Assembly (NCBI RefSeq): GCF_001931675.1
Contig: NZ_CP014839.1
Coordinates: forward strand, 620,001-684,000
Direction: 5' to 3'
Source of the DNA: Pandoraea thiooxydans
Lineage (GTDB): Bacteria; Pseudomonadota; Gammaproteobacteria; Burkholderiales; Burkholderiaceae
Length of the DNA stretch: 64,000 nucleotides
How positions within the stretch are numbered: the stretch's first letter is position 1; each line of letters begins with the position of its first letter. This document shows positions 51,476 through 61,345 of this stretch, piece by piece. The notes beneath the pieces are model-generated. The model was not told where the DNA came from, did not search any database, and saw only the letters and a program-made list of their open reading frames with translations. The position numbers and the translations under genes are program-made.

Positions 51476-51946
51476 TCAGGCGCGGTGATAGGGATGGTTG
51501 GCCGTGATGCTCCAGGCGCGATACAACTGCTCGGCGAGCAATACCCGCACCATGCCGTGCGGCAGCGTCAGGCTCGACAGCCGCAGCAGCGTATCGGCGC
51601 CGGCCTTGAGCGCCGGGTCCAGGCCGTCGGCGCCGCCGATCACGAAGGCGACGTCGCGGCCGTCCTGCTGCCATTGCCCGAGCCGCTGCGAGAGCGCCAC
51701 GGTGGTCAGGTCGCGCCCGTGTTCGTCGAGCGCTATCAGCCGGCAGGCACGCGGCAAGGCCGCTTCGATGCGCTGCCGCTCGAGCGCCATCACGGTCTGC
51801 GCGGTTTTGGCCGACGAGCGCTGCTCCGGGCGAATTTCCTTGAGTTCGATGCGCAGCTCCGGCGGCATGCGCTTGGCGTATTCGCCGAAACCCGCTTCGA
51901 TCCAGTCGGGCATCTTGTGCCCGACCGCCACGATCATCAGCCGCAT
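51476..51946 (-). CDS. rlmH: 23S rRNA pseudouridine-1915 N3-methyltransferase
   Basis: A 156-residue SPOUT methyltransferase that methylates pseudouridine 1915 of 23S rRNA on 70S ribosomes. Landmarks: [34 protein letters not shown] and [16 protein letters not shown], with the C-terminal knot [25 protein letters not shown]. The length is the family's usual 155-156. The start at 51946 lies 10 bases past the rsfS stop; the open frame upstream overlaps rsfS and is rejected. Downstream is ugpB. Confidence 0.97.
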   Translation of the reverse strand: MRLMIVAVGHKMPDWIEAGFGEYAKRMPPELRIELKEIRPEQRSSAKTAQTVMALERQRIEAALPRACRLIALDEHGRDLTTVALSQRLGQWQQDGRDVAFVIGGADGLDPALKAGADTLLRLSSLTLPHGMVRVLLAEQLYRAWSITANHPYHRA

Positions 51947-51956
51947 CGACGCCGGC

Positions 51957-52409
51957 TCAGGCCTTGCGGGCGGCGGAGCGATCCACACGCGCCTTGACCG
52001 GGGCCGCGGCGGCGGCCTCGTCCTGTTCATCGTCATCGGCGCCGGCCATCGCCGGCCCGCCCTTGGCGGCCATGCGCAGCCGTACCGGCTTGCCGCCCCA
52101 GATTTCCTCGAGGTTGTAATACTGGCGCAGGGTCGGCTGCATGATGTGGACGACTGCGTCGCCGCAGTCGACCAGCACCCATTCTCCGACGTCCTCACCC
52201 TCGATGGCGATGATTTCGCCGCCGGCTTCCTTGACCTTGTCGCGCACGCTCGCGGCCAGCGCCTTGGTTTGGCGATTGGACGTGCCGCTGGCAATGATCA
52301 CGCGATCGAACAGGGAGGTCAGGTGTTCGGTGTTGAATACGACGATGTCCTGGGCTTTGACGTCTTCGAGCGCGTCCACGATGGTGCGCTGCAGTTTGCG
52401 GATATCCAT
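51957..52409 (-). CDS. rsfS: Ribosomal silencing factor RsfS
   Basis: A 150-residue RsfS (Iojap/DUF143), which binds uL14 and blocks subunit joining in starvation. [17 protein letters not shown] and [21 protein letters not shown], then [20 protein letters not shown] and [15 protein letters not shown], are diagnostic. The C-terminal 40 residues ([20 protein letters not shown] and [13 protein letters not shown]) form an acidic-then-basic tail not present in the E. coli protein. It sits between nadD and rlmH, the usual order in bacteria. Confidence 0.96.
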   Translation of the reverse strand: MDIRKLQRTIVDALEDVKAQDIVVFNTEHLTSLFDRVIIASGTSNRQTKALAASVRDKVKEAGGEIIAIEGEDVGEWVLVDCGDAVVHIMQPTLRQYYNLEEIWGGKPVRLRMAAKGGPAMAGADDDEQDEAAAAAPVKARVDRSAARKA

Positions 52410-52421
52410 GGCAATGATTGG

Positions 52422-53135
52422 TCAGGTGCGATAAAGGTGATGCGCCTGGATGTAATCCAGGATGGGCGCCAACAGATCGGCGGCGGCGCCTGCTGGCTGG
52501 CGCGAATTGTTCATTCTGGCGAGTTCGGCGCGCAGATCGGTGGCCGATATGTCGATGGCCAGCGAGTCGTCCAGCAAAATGTGGCCGCAAGGGCTCGATT
52601 GTACAGTGTCGGCGTCGGCGCCGCGTGCGGCGATGGCCGCGTGTACCGCCGGCGGCGCGCTGCGCCAGTCGAAACCCGGGCGCGCGGCAACGCCGATATG
52701 AGCGGCCTCGAACAGCCGTTGCCATTCGTGCCAGGTGTCCAGCCGCAGCAGCTGGTCGGATCCGATCAGCAAGGTCAGCGATGCGTCCGGGCCGAGTTGC
52801 CGGCGCAACTCGCGCAAGGTATCGACGGTGTAGCTCGGGCCACCGCGCTCGATTTCCATGGTGCTCACACGCAGGCTCGTGGCCAGACCGGCATGCCGCA
52901 GGCGCTCGGCCAGCTCCGCCGCGGCCAATCGGGTCATCGCCAGGCGATGCTGCGCAGGCGTGCTGTCGTGTTTTTGCGGTTGCTGCCCGGCCGGCATCAG
53001 GATCAGCTCGTCGAGCGCCAGCGTCGCGGCGAACAATTCACCCAGCGCCAGGTGGCCGGCATGGATCGGATCGAACGTACCGCCGAGCAGGCCGACGCGG
53101 CGAATCGGCGAGGAAGGGGGATGCTGCAATGGCAT
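52422..53135 (-). CDS. nadD: Nicotinate-nucleotide adenylyltransferase
   Basis: A 237-residue NadD, which adenylates nicotinate mononucleotide to deamido-NAD. The nucleotidyltransferase motif GLLGGTFDPIHAGHLALGE includes the T/HxGH signature; IDISATDLRAEL matches the ISxTxLR loop. It has LILMPAGQQPQK as expected. Its 3' end lies 12 bases before rsfS. Upstream, hemF ends 28 bases earlier. Confidence 0.95.
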   Translation of the reverse strand: MPLQHPPSSPIRRVGLLGGTFDPIHAGHLALGELFAATLALDELILMPAGQQPQKHDSTPAQHRLAMTRLAAAELAERLRHAGLATSLRVSTMEIERGGPSYTVDTLRELRRQLGPDASLTLLIGSDQLLRLDTWHEWQRLFEAAHIGVAARPGFDWRSAPPAVHAAIAARGADADTVQSSPCGHILLDDSLAIDISATDLRAELARMNNSRQPAGAAADLLAPILDYIQAHHLYRT

Positions 53136-53163
53136 GGCCGTGATGAAATGCTGGGAGCGGCGT

Positions 53164-54072
53164 TTATACCCACTCGCGGTGGATCAGGTAATCGGTGTAC
53201 AGCTTGGCTTCGAGCGAACCGGGAAGCGGCTGCCAGTCATAACGCCATTTTACGACGGGCGGCATCGACACCAGGATCGATTCGGTGCGCCCGCCCGACT
53301 GCAGGCCGAACAGCGTGCCGCGATCGTAGACCAGATTGAATTCGACGTAGCGGCCGCGCCGGAATGCCTGGAAGTCACGCTCGCGCTCGCCATATGCCAT
53401 CGCCTTGCGGCGCTCGATGATCGGCAGATACGCTTGCAAAAAGGCATTGCCGACGCTTTGCACCATGGCAAAGCTCTGCGCGAAATCGGGCGTGCAGTAG
53501 TCGTCGAAGAAAATGCCGCCAATGCCACGCGGCTCATTGCGGTGCTTGAGAAAGAAGTATTCGTCGCACCACTGCTTGAAGCGCGGATAGAGCTCCGTGC
53601 CGAACGGGTCGAGCGCCACCTTGCAGGTCAAGTGAAAATGGTGGCAATCCTCTTCGAACGGATAGTACGGCGTCAGGTCCATGCCGCCGCCGAACCAGAA
53701 AACCGGTGCCTGGCCGGCCTGCGTGGCGATCAGCATGCGCACATTCATGTGCACGGTCGGGCAATACGGGTTGTGCGGGTGCAGCACGAGCGATACGCCC
53801 AGCGCCTCGAAGCCGCGTCCGGCCAGCTCGGGCCGAGCTGCGGTGGCCGAGGGCGGCAGGCGATCGCCCTGCACATGGGAGAAATTCACGCCGGCCCGCT
53901 CGAACAGCTTGCCGTTCTCCAGCACTCGGGTCTTGCCATCACCGCGCAACGCGCCGTCGGCTGGGCGCTGCCAGTCATCCTGTACGAACGGCGTGCCGTC
54001 CAGGCGGGAAAGGGTGGAGACGATCTGCTCCTGCAAACCCAATAAATAGTTGCGCACTTCGAGGGCATTCAT
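53164..54072 (-). CDS. hemF: Oxygen-dependent coproporphyrinogen III oxidase
   Basis: A 302-residue HemF, which uses oxygen to decarboxylate coproporphyrinogen III to protoporphyrinogen IX. Family segments are [59 protein letters not shown] and [11 protein letters not shown], with [20 protein letters not shown] and [20 protein letters not shown] near the end. The start is at 54072 ([11 protein letters not shown]). nadD follows 28 bases later. Confidence 0.97.
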   Translation of the reverse strand: MNALEVRNYLLGLQEQIVSTLSRLDGTPFVQDDWQRPADGALRGDGKTRVLENGKLFERAGVNFSHVQGDRLPPSATAARPELAGRGFEALGVSLVLHPHNPYCPTVHMNVRMLIATQAGQAPVFWFGGGMDLTPYYPFEEDCHHFHLTCKVALDPFGTELYPRFKQWCDEYFFLKHRNEPRGIGGIFFDDYCTPDFAQSFAMVQSVGNAFLQAYLPIIERRKAMAYGERERDFQAFRRGRYVEFNLVYDRGTLFGLQSGGRTESILVSMPPVVKWRYDWQPLPGSLEAKLYTDYLIHREWV

Positions 54073-54333
54073 CGTCGGATCCTCACAGGGCTTGGATTCC
54101 CCGATTGTACCGGCCCGGCGCCCCCAACGCACCCCACGTCGACCACTCGAGTCCGTCGCCGGGCTAGAAAATTCCGCGGTCGCGGCGAGGTTTCCCGTGC
54201 GCCGCCCGATGCTTTCGGTCGCGCACCTGCCGGTTGTCGTCTGGGGATTTTGTGTTGGAGAGCGAAAAATTCCGGGTGAGTTGCGGCCGATAGGGCGGCC
54301 GTAATTTATCTCTCACAAGGAAACCTGACGGTT

Positions 54334-56541
54334 ATGAAAGAAAATCAAGTTTGTCGCGCACATTGGGCGCGTCTCGGTGTCGCCGCATTAGCGGCGGCGA
54401 CCTTGCTCGGAGCGGCGCCAGCCTCGGCGGCCGGACAACCCGCCACCGGACAGACCGGCGCATTCGGCAGCTTGCCTGTGCAGGCCGGCAGCATCGCGCC
54501 CGCCCGTCAAATCGAAATCCAGCAATACGAGGCCGACGGCGCCATGCGCCAGGCGGACCTGACTCGCCACGCGCGCAACCCGTTTCAAACCACCGGTTAC
54601 TGGGTCAAGGCGGGCGACAACCTGGTGATCGACTTTGACGACGCCGGCGTGGCACCGGGTGTACCTGTCGAGGTGTGGATCCTGCATCCGACCGACAACA
54701 CCCAGCGCTATCACTACGCGCAAAAAGCCAAGCTGGTCAAGGGCGAAAATCGCATCGCCGTGGAAAAGGACGGCATCGTCAATATCGCTTACGAACACAC
54801 GCCGACCGGGCATCCGCTGACGGTGACCCTGCGCGAGGGCGGCCGCGCGCTGCCGCATTTCGTACTGGGCAAGCATACCAACGCGCAGTGGCAGGAAATG
54901 CTGGCAACCTATGCGGATTCGGCCTACGTGGAACTGGTGAGCCAGCACGCGGAAATTACCGTGCGCGCATCGCACGCCAAGCATCTGAAGGATCCGAGCG
55001 AGCTGCTGCGCACTTGGGATCGAATGGTGCCCGCAGTCCAGGCACTGTATGGCGTGGGGGTGGACAAGAACGCGCCTCACCGGCTCGATCCGCGGCCGGT
55101 GCGTATCGTCGACGCGTACAACGGCACCAGGCAAAGCAGCGACGTCATCGTGATGGAAGGGATCCGCTTCTACACCGACGCCGCGGCAGCGCGCATGATC
55201 GCCGCCGACGCGCTCACCCGCAATGCATGGACCATCTGGGGCGCGTTGGGGCAACAATACCTGCCGGCACCGATGATGTGGCGCGGCTCGACCTATGGCA
55301 GCGACGATCTGGGCGCGCTCTATCTGCAGCAATGGCTCGGCCAGCAGTCCCGCTATGAAACGCAAGGAACCTGGGACAGCCTGAAGCGCTACTTCGGCGG
55401 TGAGAAGCGCGACTTCAACCGTCTGGCGCATCACACGCAAACAGCCATGGCATGGCAATTGCACTTGACGTTCGGCAAGCAACTGTTGGCCGACATCGGC
55501 ACGGCCTATCGCCAAATGGCCGCCGGCGGCACGCACTTGCCGCAAGACCCCTTCAACAAAGTGGGCGAAATGCAGCAGCTGTTCATGCAGCAAGCCAGCC
55601 TGCAATCCGGTTATAACCTGCTGCCGTTCTTCGAGAAATGGGGCGTGTCGATCGATCCGCAAACGCGTCACGCGATCGAGTCGCTGCAGCTGACGCCGCT
55701 GGTCGAGCCGATCTGGGAAAACCGCGATAGCGATATTCGTTACGATCTGTCCAAGAAGTGCGATATCGCCGGCATCAAGGCGCAAATGGAGCCGCTGCCG
55801 GCCATGGACGGCGGTTATCGTCGTGACGTGCAGATCCCGTTGCAGGCCAAGCCGGTTCAATGCGGCACCGCGAAGTATCTTTGGGAGCAAATCGACGGCC
55901 CGAAAACGCTGACGATCGCTGACGCGCGCAGCGCACGCACCACCGTTACGGTGCCCGGCGGTCTGCAGGACGGCGCTTTCAAGTTCAAGCTGACCGTGTC
56001 CGACCAGCGCACCGGGGCGACCGAATCCGCAGTCGATACTTTCCGTGTCGTCAAACGATTGGCAGCCGTGCGCGGACCGGCCAAGGTCAAGGCGGGCGAC
56101 ACTGTCACGCTCGATGGACGCGTGCGGGACGTCATGGGATTTGCGCTGACGTTCAAATGGCGCGTGCTCGATGCGGCGGGCAACGAGGCGCACAGCGGGA
56201 CTGGTTCGCGCGGCAAACCCTGGCAGTTCGTGGCCAAAGCACCGGGTCAATACAAGGTGTTCATGACTGCGGTAGCGACCAAGGAAGGCTGGGATAACAG
56301 CATCGAGGTGCACGCCGAGCATCAACTGAGCGTCGAGCCGGGCGCGAACCCCGAGCGGCAATATCCCGACTATCGGGAAGGGACTTCCTACCAGGCTGGC
56401 GACGTGGTGCGCGGCCGCGACAACCGCTTCTACCAGTGCCGGTCATGGCCGCGCACTGCCTGGTGCGGCAGCGCGGCACGTGCTTATGAACCCGGTAAGG
56501 GGTGGGCGTGGCGCGAGGCGTGGAATCTGTTCAAACGCTGA
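54334..56541 (+). CDS. Secreted M60-like (enhancin-type) protein with degenerate zinc motif
   Basis: A 735-residue secreted protein with a signal peptide (about 1-33). A domain related to peptidase M60, about residues 75-440, starts with TGYWVKAGDNLVIDF. Where active members have W-x2-HExGHxxQ, this protein has NAWTIWGALGQQYLPAPMMW at residues 298-316, with Gly303, Ala304 and Gln307 instead of His, Glu and His. No other HExxH is found. Two Ig/PKD-like domains follow (about 505-670), then a carbohydrate-binding CBM5/12-like tail (about 678-735; TSYQAGDVVRGRDNRFYQC and REAW). A surface or mucin-binding role without peptidase activity is inferred. AAGGAAA precedes the ATG. Confidence 0.85.
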   Translation: MKENQVCRAHWARLGVAALAAATLLGAAPASAAGQPATGQTGAFGSLPVQAGSIAPARQIEIQQYEADGAMRQADLTRHARNPFQTTGYWVKAGDNLVIDFDDAGVAPGVPVEVWILHPTDNTQRYHYAQKAKLVKGENRIAVEKDGIVNIAYEHTPTGHPLTVTLREGGRALPHFVLGKHTNAQWQEMLATYADSAYVELVSQHAEITVRASHAKHLKDPSELLRTWDRMVPAVQALYGVGVDKNAPHRLDPRPVRIVDAYNGTRQSSDVIVMEGIRFYTDAAAARMIAADALTRNAWTIWGALGQQYLPAPMMWRGSTYGSDDLGALYLQQWLGQQSRYETQGTWDSLKRYFGGEKRDFNRLAHHTQTAMAWQLHLTFGKQLLADIGTAYRQMAAGGTHLPQDPFNKVGEMQQLFMQQASLQSGYNLLPFFEKWGVSIDPQTRHAIESLQLTPLVEPIWENRDSDIRYDLSKKCDIAGIKAQMEPLPAMDGGYRRDVQIPLQAKPVQCGTAKYLWEQIDGPKTLTIADARSARTTVTVPGGLQDGAFKFKLTVSDQRTGATESAVDTFRVVKRLAAVRGPAKVKAGDTVTLDGRVRDVMGFALTFKWRVLDAAGNEAHSGTGSRGKPWQFVAKAPGQYKVFMTAVATKEGWDNSIEVHAEHQLSVEPGANPERQYPDYREGTSYQAGDVVRGRDNRFYQCRSWPRTAWCGSAARAYEPGKGWAWREAWNLFKR

Positions 56542-56558
56542 TTGACCGCTGAATGATC

Positions 56559-56598
56559 CGAGGGGCCGTGCCGGTGGCGCGGCCCCTCGGCTTTTTTG
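56559..56598 (+). terminator. Rho-independent terminator of the M60-like gene
   Basis: A 10-pair stem (CGAGGGGCCG with CGGCCCCTCG, 11-base loop) is followed by GCTTTTTTGTTTTT. It starts about 18 bases past the stop codon. Confidence 0.92.
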
Positions 56599-56716
56599 TT
56601 TTTCCATCCGACGAAAATCGTTCTGTGCGCGCCATGCCTGGCACGGCGCGCGCCGTTTGCCGACTATCTGGTGTATGGTTGGATTTTTTTACCATGGATG
56701 TCGAGGACGCAGACCG

Positions 56717-57823
56717 ATGAAAACACGCGCCGCCATAGCCTGGGAAGCGGGCAAGCCGTTGACGATCGAGGAAGTCGATCTGGAGGGCCCGCGCGCGGGC
56801 GAAGTGCTGATCGAAGTGAAAGCCACCGGGATTTGCCACACCGACTACTACACGCTGTCGGGGGCGGACCCGGAAGGGTTGTTCCCGGCCATTCTGGGCC
56901 ATGAGGGCGCGGGCGTGGTGGTGGACCTGGGCGCGGGGGTGACCAGCCTCAAAAAGGGCGATCACGTGATCCCGCTGTACACGCCCGAATGCCGCCAGTG
57001 CAAATTCTGCCTGTCGCGCAAGACCAACCTGTGCCAGGCGATCCGCGCCACCCAGGGGCGCGGCCTGATGCCCGACGCCACCTCGCGCTTCTCGCTGGGG
57101 GGCAAGCCGATCCTGCACTACATGGGCACCTCCACCTTCTCCAACTACATCGTCGTGCCGGAGATCGCGGTAGCCAAAATCCGCGAAGACGCGCCGTTCG
57201 ACAAAGTGTGCTACATCGGCTGCGGGGTCACCACTGGGGTGGGCGCGGTGGTCTACTCGGCCAAGGTCGAGGCGGGCGCCAACGTGGTGGTGTTCGGCCT
57301 GGGCGGGATCGGGCTCAACGTGATCCAGGGCGCGAAGATGGTGGGCGCCGACAAGATCATCGGCGTCGACATCAACCCGCGGCGGGTCGAGCTCGCGCGC
57401 AAATTCGGCATGACCGACTTCATCAACCCCACGGAAGTCGAGAACGTGGTCGATCGCATCGTGCAGCTCACCGACGGCGGGGCCGACTACAGCTTCGAGT
57501 GCATCGGCAACGTCACCACCATGCGCCAGGCGCTGGAGTGCTGCCACAAGGGCTGGGGCCAATCGTTCATCATCGGGGTGGCGGCGGCCGGGCAGGAAAT
57601 CAGCACGCGGCCGTTCCAGCTGGTGACCGGGCGCGAGTGGAAGGGCTCGGCCTTCGGCGGGGCGCGCGGGCGCACCGACGTGCCGAAGATCGTCGACTGG
57701 TACATGGAAGGCAAGCTCAACATCGACGACCTCATCACCCATACGCTCAGGCTCGAGCAGATCAACGACGGCTTCGACCTGATGAAGCGCGGCGAGTCGA
57801 TCCGCTCGGTCGTACTGTATTGA
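56717..57823 (+). CDS. frmA: S-(hydroxymethyl)glutathione dehydrogenase
   Basis: A 368-residue class III alcohol dehydrogenase that oxidises S-hydroxymethylglutathione with NAD to S-formylglutathione, removing formaldehyde. Catalytic zinc ligands appear in [12 protein letters not shown] and [11 protein letters not shown]; the structural zinc is held by C-x2-C-x2-C in [16 protein letters not shown]; the NAD site is [20 protein letters not shown]. It starts at 56717 and is followed 14 bases after its stop by fghA; the gene pair is the classic glutathione pathway. Confidence 0.96.
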   Translation: MKTRAAIAWEAGKPLTIEEVDLEGPRAGEVLIEVKATGICHTDYYTLSGADPEGLFPAILGHEGAGVVVDLGAGVTSLKKGDHVIPLYTPECRQCKFCLSRKTNLCQAIRATQGRGLMPDATSRFSLGGKPILHYMGTSTFSNYIVVPEIAVAKIREDAPFDKVCYIGCGVTTGVGAVVYSAKVEAGANVVVFGLGGIGLNVIQGAKMVGADKIIGVDINPRRVELARKFGMTDFINPTEVENVVDRIVQLTDGGADYSFECIGNVTTMRQALECCHKGWGQSFIIGVAAAGQEISTRPFQLVTGREWKGSAFGGARGRTDVPKIVDWYMEGKLNIDDLITHTLRLEQINDGFDLMKRGESIRSVVLY

Positions 57824-57837
57824 GCGGGGCCGGCGCG

Positions 57838-58692
57838 ATGCTCGAACTGCTCAGCGAACACGCCTGCTTCGGCGGCGTGCAGCGCTTCTACCGGCACGCC
57901 TCGGCAACCATCGGGCTGCCGATGCGCTTCTCGGTCTACCTGCCGCCGGGGCAGGGGCGTGGCGCGGGACCCATCCCGGCGCTGGTGTATCTGGCGGGGC
58001 TGACCTGCACCGAAGAGACCTTCATGATCAAGGCCGGCGCGCAGCGGCTGGCGGCCGAACACGGCATCGCGCTGCTCGCGCCGGACACCAGCCCGCGCGG
58101 GGCGAACCTGCCGGGCGAGGCCGACAGTTGGGACTTCGGTGTCGGGGCGGGCTTCTATCTGGATGCCACCGAGGCGCCGTGGTCCAGGCACTACCGGATG
58201 GAGAGCTACGTGACGGGCGAGCTGGTGCCGCTGGCGCAGGCCGAGTTCGGGCTCGATGCGGCGCGCACCGGCATCTTCGGCCACTCGATGGGCGGGCACG
58301 GCGCGCTGGTGCTGGCGCTGCGCCACCCGGGGCTGTTCGCTTCGGTATCGGCGTTCGCGCCGATCGCCGCGCCCACGCAGTGCCCGTGGGGCGTCAAGGC
58401 ATTCACCGGGTACCTCGGGGCGAATCGGCAGCGCTGGCAAAGCCACGACGCCAGCGCGCTGATGGCGGGCATGAAGAAGCCGTATGCCGACGGCATTCTG
58501 ATCGATCAGGGGCTGGCCGACCGATTCCTGGCCGAGCAACTGCACCCCGAGCAGTTCGAGGCGGCCTGCGCCCGGGCCGGCCAGCCGCTCACGCTGCGGC
58601 GCCACCCCGGCTACGACCACGGCTATTACTTCATCTCGACCTTTATGGCCGATCATATGGCGCATCACGCCGGCATTTTGCGTCGGTCCTGA
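57838..58692 (+). CDS. fghA: S-formylglutathione hydrolase
   Basis: A 284-residue esterase-fold enzyme that hydrolyses S-formylglutathione to formate and glutathione. The catalytic serine lies in GIFGHSMGGHGALVLAL (nucleophile elbow G-H-S-M-G), with LVYLAGLTCTEETFMIKAGA near the N-terminus and PGYDHGYYFISTF holding the catalytic His. It forms an operon with frmA, 14 bases apart, and ends at a strong two-way hairpin. Confidence 0.97.
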   Translation: MLELLSEHACFGGVQRFYRHASATIGLPMRFSVYLPPGQGRGAGPIPALVYLAGLTCTEETFMIKAGAQRLAAEHGIALLAPDTSPRGANLPGEADSWDFGVGAGFYLDATEAPWSRHYRMESYVTGELVPLAQAEFGLDAARTGIFGHSMGGHGALVLALRHPGLFASVSAFAPIAAPTQCPWGVKAFTGYLGANRQRWQSHDASALMAGMKKPYADGILIDQGLADRFLAEQLHPEQFEAACARAGQPLTLRRHPGYDHGYYFISTFMADHMAHHAGILRRS

Positions 58693-58722
58693 GCGAAGCA
58701 GCCACCGCCGTGACAAAGACAA

Positions 58723-58754
58723 AGGGCGATTGCACCGGTTGGTGCAATCGCCCT
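58723..58754. terminator. Two-way terminator between fghA and purD
   Basis: AGGGCGATTGCACC-GGTT-GGTGCAATCGCCCT is a perfect 14-pair stem with a 4-base loop between convergent genes. The plus side continues GTTTGTT and the minus side TTGTCTTTG, so both transcripts can end here. Confidence 0.88.
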
Positions 58755-58794
58755 GTTTGTTCGCGTCGGCGTGAGTTGCGGCGTGAGTGGCGGC

Positions 58795-60078
58795 TCAGTG
58801 CCCCGGCTTGCGGCTCAACGCCTTGTTGCCGATATCGCGACGGTACTGCATACCGTCGAAATGGATCTGATTGACCGCTTCATAAGCGGCGCTTTGCGCG
58901 CCCCGCACCGAATCGGCCAGGCCGACCACGCACAGCACGCGCCCGCCGCTGCTGCGCAGTTGTCCGTCGTCGCTCTTCTGGGTGCCCGCGTGGAACGTCA
59001 CGCATTCGTCCGTCTCGGCCGGAATGCCCGTGATCAGGTCACCCTTGCGTGGATCGTCGGGGTAGCCGTGCGCGGCCAGCACCACGCCCAGCGCCGTGCG
59101 GCGATCCCAGTCGAGGGTGACGGCATCGAGCGTGCCGGCAATCGCGTGTTCGACCACCTTGGAGAAGTCGCCCTTCAGGCGCGCCATGATCGGCTGCGTC
59201 TCCGGGTCGCCCATGCGGCAGTTGAATTCGAGCGTCTTGGGGTTGCCCTGCGCGTCGATCATCAGGCCCGCGTACAGGAAGCCGGTATAGCGAATGCCGT
59301 CGCTTTCCATGCCGCGCACGGTCGGCAGAATGATCTCGCGCATGACGCGCGCATGAATTTGCGGCGTGACGATCGGCGCTGGCGAGTAGGCTCCCATGCC
59401 GCCGGTGTTGGGGCCGGCATCGCCGTCGAGCAGGCGCTTGTGATCCTGGCTGGAGGCCAGCGGCAGCACGTTCTTGCCGTCCACCATGACGATGAAACTG
59501 GCTTCCTCGCCGTGCAGGAATTCCTCGATCACCACCCGCGCGCCGGCGTCGCCCAATTTGTTGTCGGCCAGCATCATGTCGATCGCGTCGTGCGCCTGCT
59601 CGACGGTCATCGCCACCACCACGCCCTTGCCGGCGGCCAGGCCGTCGGCCTTGACGACGATCGGCGCGCCCTTTGCATCGATATAGGCGTGAGCGGCCGC
59701 GGCGTCGGCGAAGGTTTGATATTCGGCGGTCGGAATGCCGTGACGCTGCATGAAAGCCTTGGCGAAATCCTTGGAACTCTCGAGCTGCGCGGCCTCTTTG
59801 GTCGGGCCGAAGATTTTCAGGCCGCGCGAGCGGAACAGATTGACGATGCCGGCGGCCAGCGGTGCCTCAGGGCCCACCACCGTCAGGTGGATGTTCTCGC
59901 GCACGGCGAATTCGACCAGAACCTTGGGGTCGGTGATGGGTACGTTGAGCAGGCGATCGTCGCTGGCCGTGCCGCCGTTGCCCGGCGCCACATAGATGCG
60001 TTGAATGCGCGGCGACTGCGCGAGTTTCCAGGCCAGCGCGTGCTCGCGCCCACCGGAGCCGACAACAAGAATCTTCAT
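58795..60078 (-). CDS. purD: Phosphoribosylamine-glycine ligase
   Basis: A 427-residue PurD, the second enzyme of purine synthesis, joining glycine to phosphoribosylamine with ATP. It has [20 protein letters not shown], then [20 protein letters not shown]-grasp parts [18 protein letters not shown] and [14 protein letters not shown], and [20 protein letters not shown]. The start is at 60078. It follows yebC on the same strand with 96 bases between, without an obvious promoter. Confidence 0.97.
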   Translation of the reverse strand: MKILVVGSGGREHALAWKLAQSPRIQRIYVAPGNGGTASDDRLLNVPITDPKVLVEFAVRENIHLTVVGPEAPLAAGIVNLFRSRGLKIFGPTKEAAQLESSKDFAKAFMQRHGIPTAEYQTFADAAAAHAYIDAKGAPIVVKADGLAAGKGVVVAMTVEQAHDAIDMMLADNKLGDAGARVVIEEFLHGEEASFIVMVDGKNVLPLASSQDHKRLLDGDAGPNTGGMGAYSPAPIVTPQIHARVMREIILPTVRGMESDGIRYTGFLYAGLMIDAQGNPKTLEFNCRMGDPETQPIMARLKGDFSKVVEHAIAGTLDAVTLDWDRRTALGVVLAAHGYPDDPRKGDLITGIPAETDECVTFHAGTQKSDDGQLRSSGGRVLCVVGLADSVRGAQSAAYEAVNQIHFDGMQYRRDIGNKALSRKPGH

Positions 60079-60174
60079 GAATTTCCCGCGAATCAATGCG
60101 ACGCCCGAAGACGGGGCGCCGCGGCTTATCGATCGTTGTTTGCGCGCGTGAGCGACGCGTGGCCGGTTCTTCGG

Positions 60175-60903
60175 TCAGGCCTCGTCGATCACTGCGTTGG
60201 TGTATACGTCCTGCACGTCGTCGAGATTTTCCAGCGCATCGAGCAGCTTTTGCATCTTGACCGCGTCGTCGCCGGTGAACGCGACTTCGCTCTGTGGCTT
60301 CATCGTGACTTCAGCGATCTCGGCCTTGAAGCCGGCGCCCTCGAGCGCGGCCTTGACGGCCGAAAAGTCGTGCGGTGCGCAAATGACTTCGAAACTGCCG
60401 TCCTCATTGCTGGTGACATCTTCGGCCCCGGCTTCGAGCGCGGCTTCCATCAGCGCGTCCTCGGGTGTGCCCGGGGCGAACAGGAACTGGCCGCAGTGCT
60501 TGAACATGAAGGCCACCGAGCCTTCCTGGCCGAGGTTGCCGCCGTGCTTGGAGAAGGCGTGCCGCACCTCGGCAACGGTACGAATGCGATTGTCGGTCAT
60601 GCAGTCGACAATGACCGCCGCGCCGTTCAGGCCGTAGCCCTCGTAGCGGATTTCCTCGTAATTGACGCCGTCCAGGCCGCCGACGCCGCGCTGGATGGCG
60701 CGCTGGATGTTGTCCTTGGGCATATTGGCGTCGGTCGCCTTGTCCATCGCCAGGCGCAGGCGCGGGTTGGCGTCCGGGTCGCCGCCGCCGAGCCTGGCCG
60801 CGACGGTGATTTCCTTGATCAGACGGGTCCAGATCTTGCCTCTTTTGGCGTCTGTCGCTGCCTTTTTATGCTTGATATTGGCCCATTTCGAATGCCCAGC
60901 CAT
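60175..60903 (-). CDS. yebC: YebC/TACO1-family protein
   Basis: A 242-residue YebC family protein, formerly annotated as a transcription regulator and now shown in some bacteria to help ribosomes through difficult sequences. The start [20 protein letters not shown] is diagnostic; [20 protein letters not shown] and [20 protein letters not shown] are conserved. No helix-turn-helix is seen. It precedes purD, the order typical of this group. Confidence 0.95.
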   Translation of the reverse strand: MAGHSKWANIKHKKAATDAKRGKIWTRLIKEITVAARLGGGDPDANPRLRLAMDKATDANMPKDNIQRAIQRGVGGLDGVNYEEIRYEGYGLNGAAVIVDCMTDNRIRTVAEVRHAFSKHGGNLGQEGSVAFMFKHCGQFLFAPGTPEDALMEAALEAGAEDVTSNEDGSFEVICAPHDFSAVKAALEGAGFKAEIAEVTMKPQSEVAFTGDDAVKMQKLLDALENLDDVQDVYTNAVIDEA

Positions 60904-61345
60904 GTCGTATTCCCCAAAAATCAGTCGAGCCGGACGGCGCCGAAGGGCGGGGCCGCCCTGTCGCTCATCCGCAAAAGCCGTATTTTACCGGGGATAGCCG
61001 TGCCCGGCGCCTTTTTTGCTCGCCGATGCCAGAATCGCCCGGCTTGCAGCCGGTTGCCGGGGCGGCGCGCCCCCGGTGTTGTATCCGGCAGGCCGGACGT
61101 TGCCGGCCCAGCCGAGACGTCTAAGACAAGCGTCACGGTTTTGCTATTTAATGATGCGATTAACTTATAAATAAGGGTTTTTGCCCATGTCTTTACATGG
61201 CCGACATCCTTACGATCTAGCTCCTGTGGTAGACCGGTCAACCGGAAGTCCAAAAAAGGCAAAACAGGACCCCAAAAGCGCTTGTGCCGGCGAACCGACT
61301 ACTACACTGAGACCGTTGGGCGCGAAAATTTTGGAGACGAAATAG
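60904..61345. other. Divergent intergenic region yebC-lactate permease
   Basis: The 442-base gap contains no supportable gene. It is GC-rich beside yebC and then AT-rich at about 61135-61180, with TTGCTA and TATAAA hexamers 19 bases apart at 61141-61171, a possible permease promoter. CCATGT-CTTT-ACATGG at 61185-61200 is a small hairpin. GGTAGACCGGTCAACC at about 61231 contains GACCGGTC and weakly resembles operators of FadR-type GntR regulators, such as LldR. A long leader precedes the ATG. Confidence 0.55.

Noticed and set aside
54388-56361. A 657-residue frame antisense to the M60-like gene
   Set aside because: The plus frame has a signal peptide, domains, ribosome site and terminator; the antisense frame has none.
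58771-61170. A 799-residue plus-strand frame crossing purD and yebC
   Set aside because: It runs antisense through two well-supported genes and their spacer, with no family resemblance; a codon-bias shadow.
61226-61245. LldR operator before the lactate permease
   Set aside because: Only a partial match (GGTAGACC) to FadR-type sites; mentioned in the spacer entry but too weak to list as a feature.
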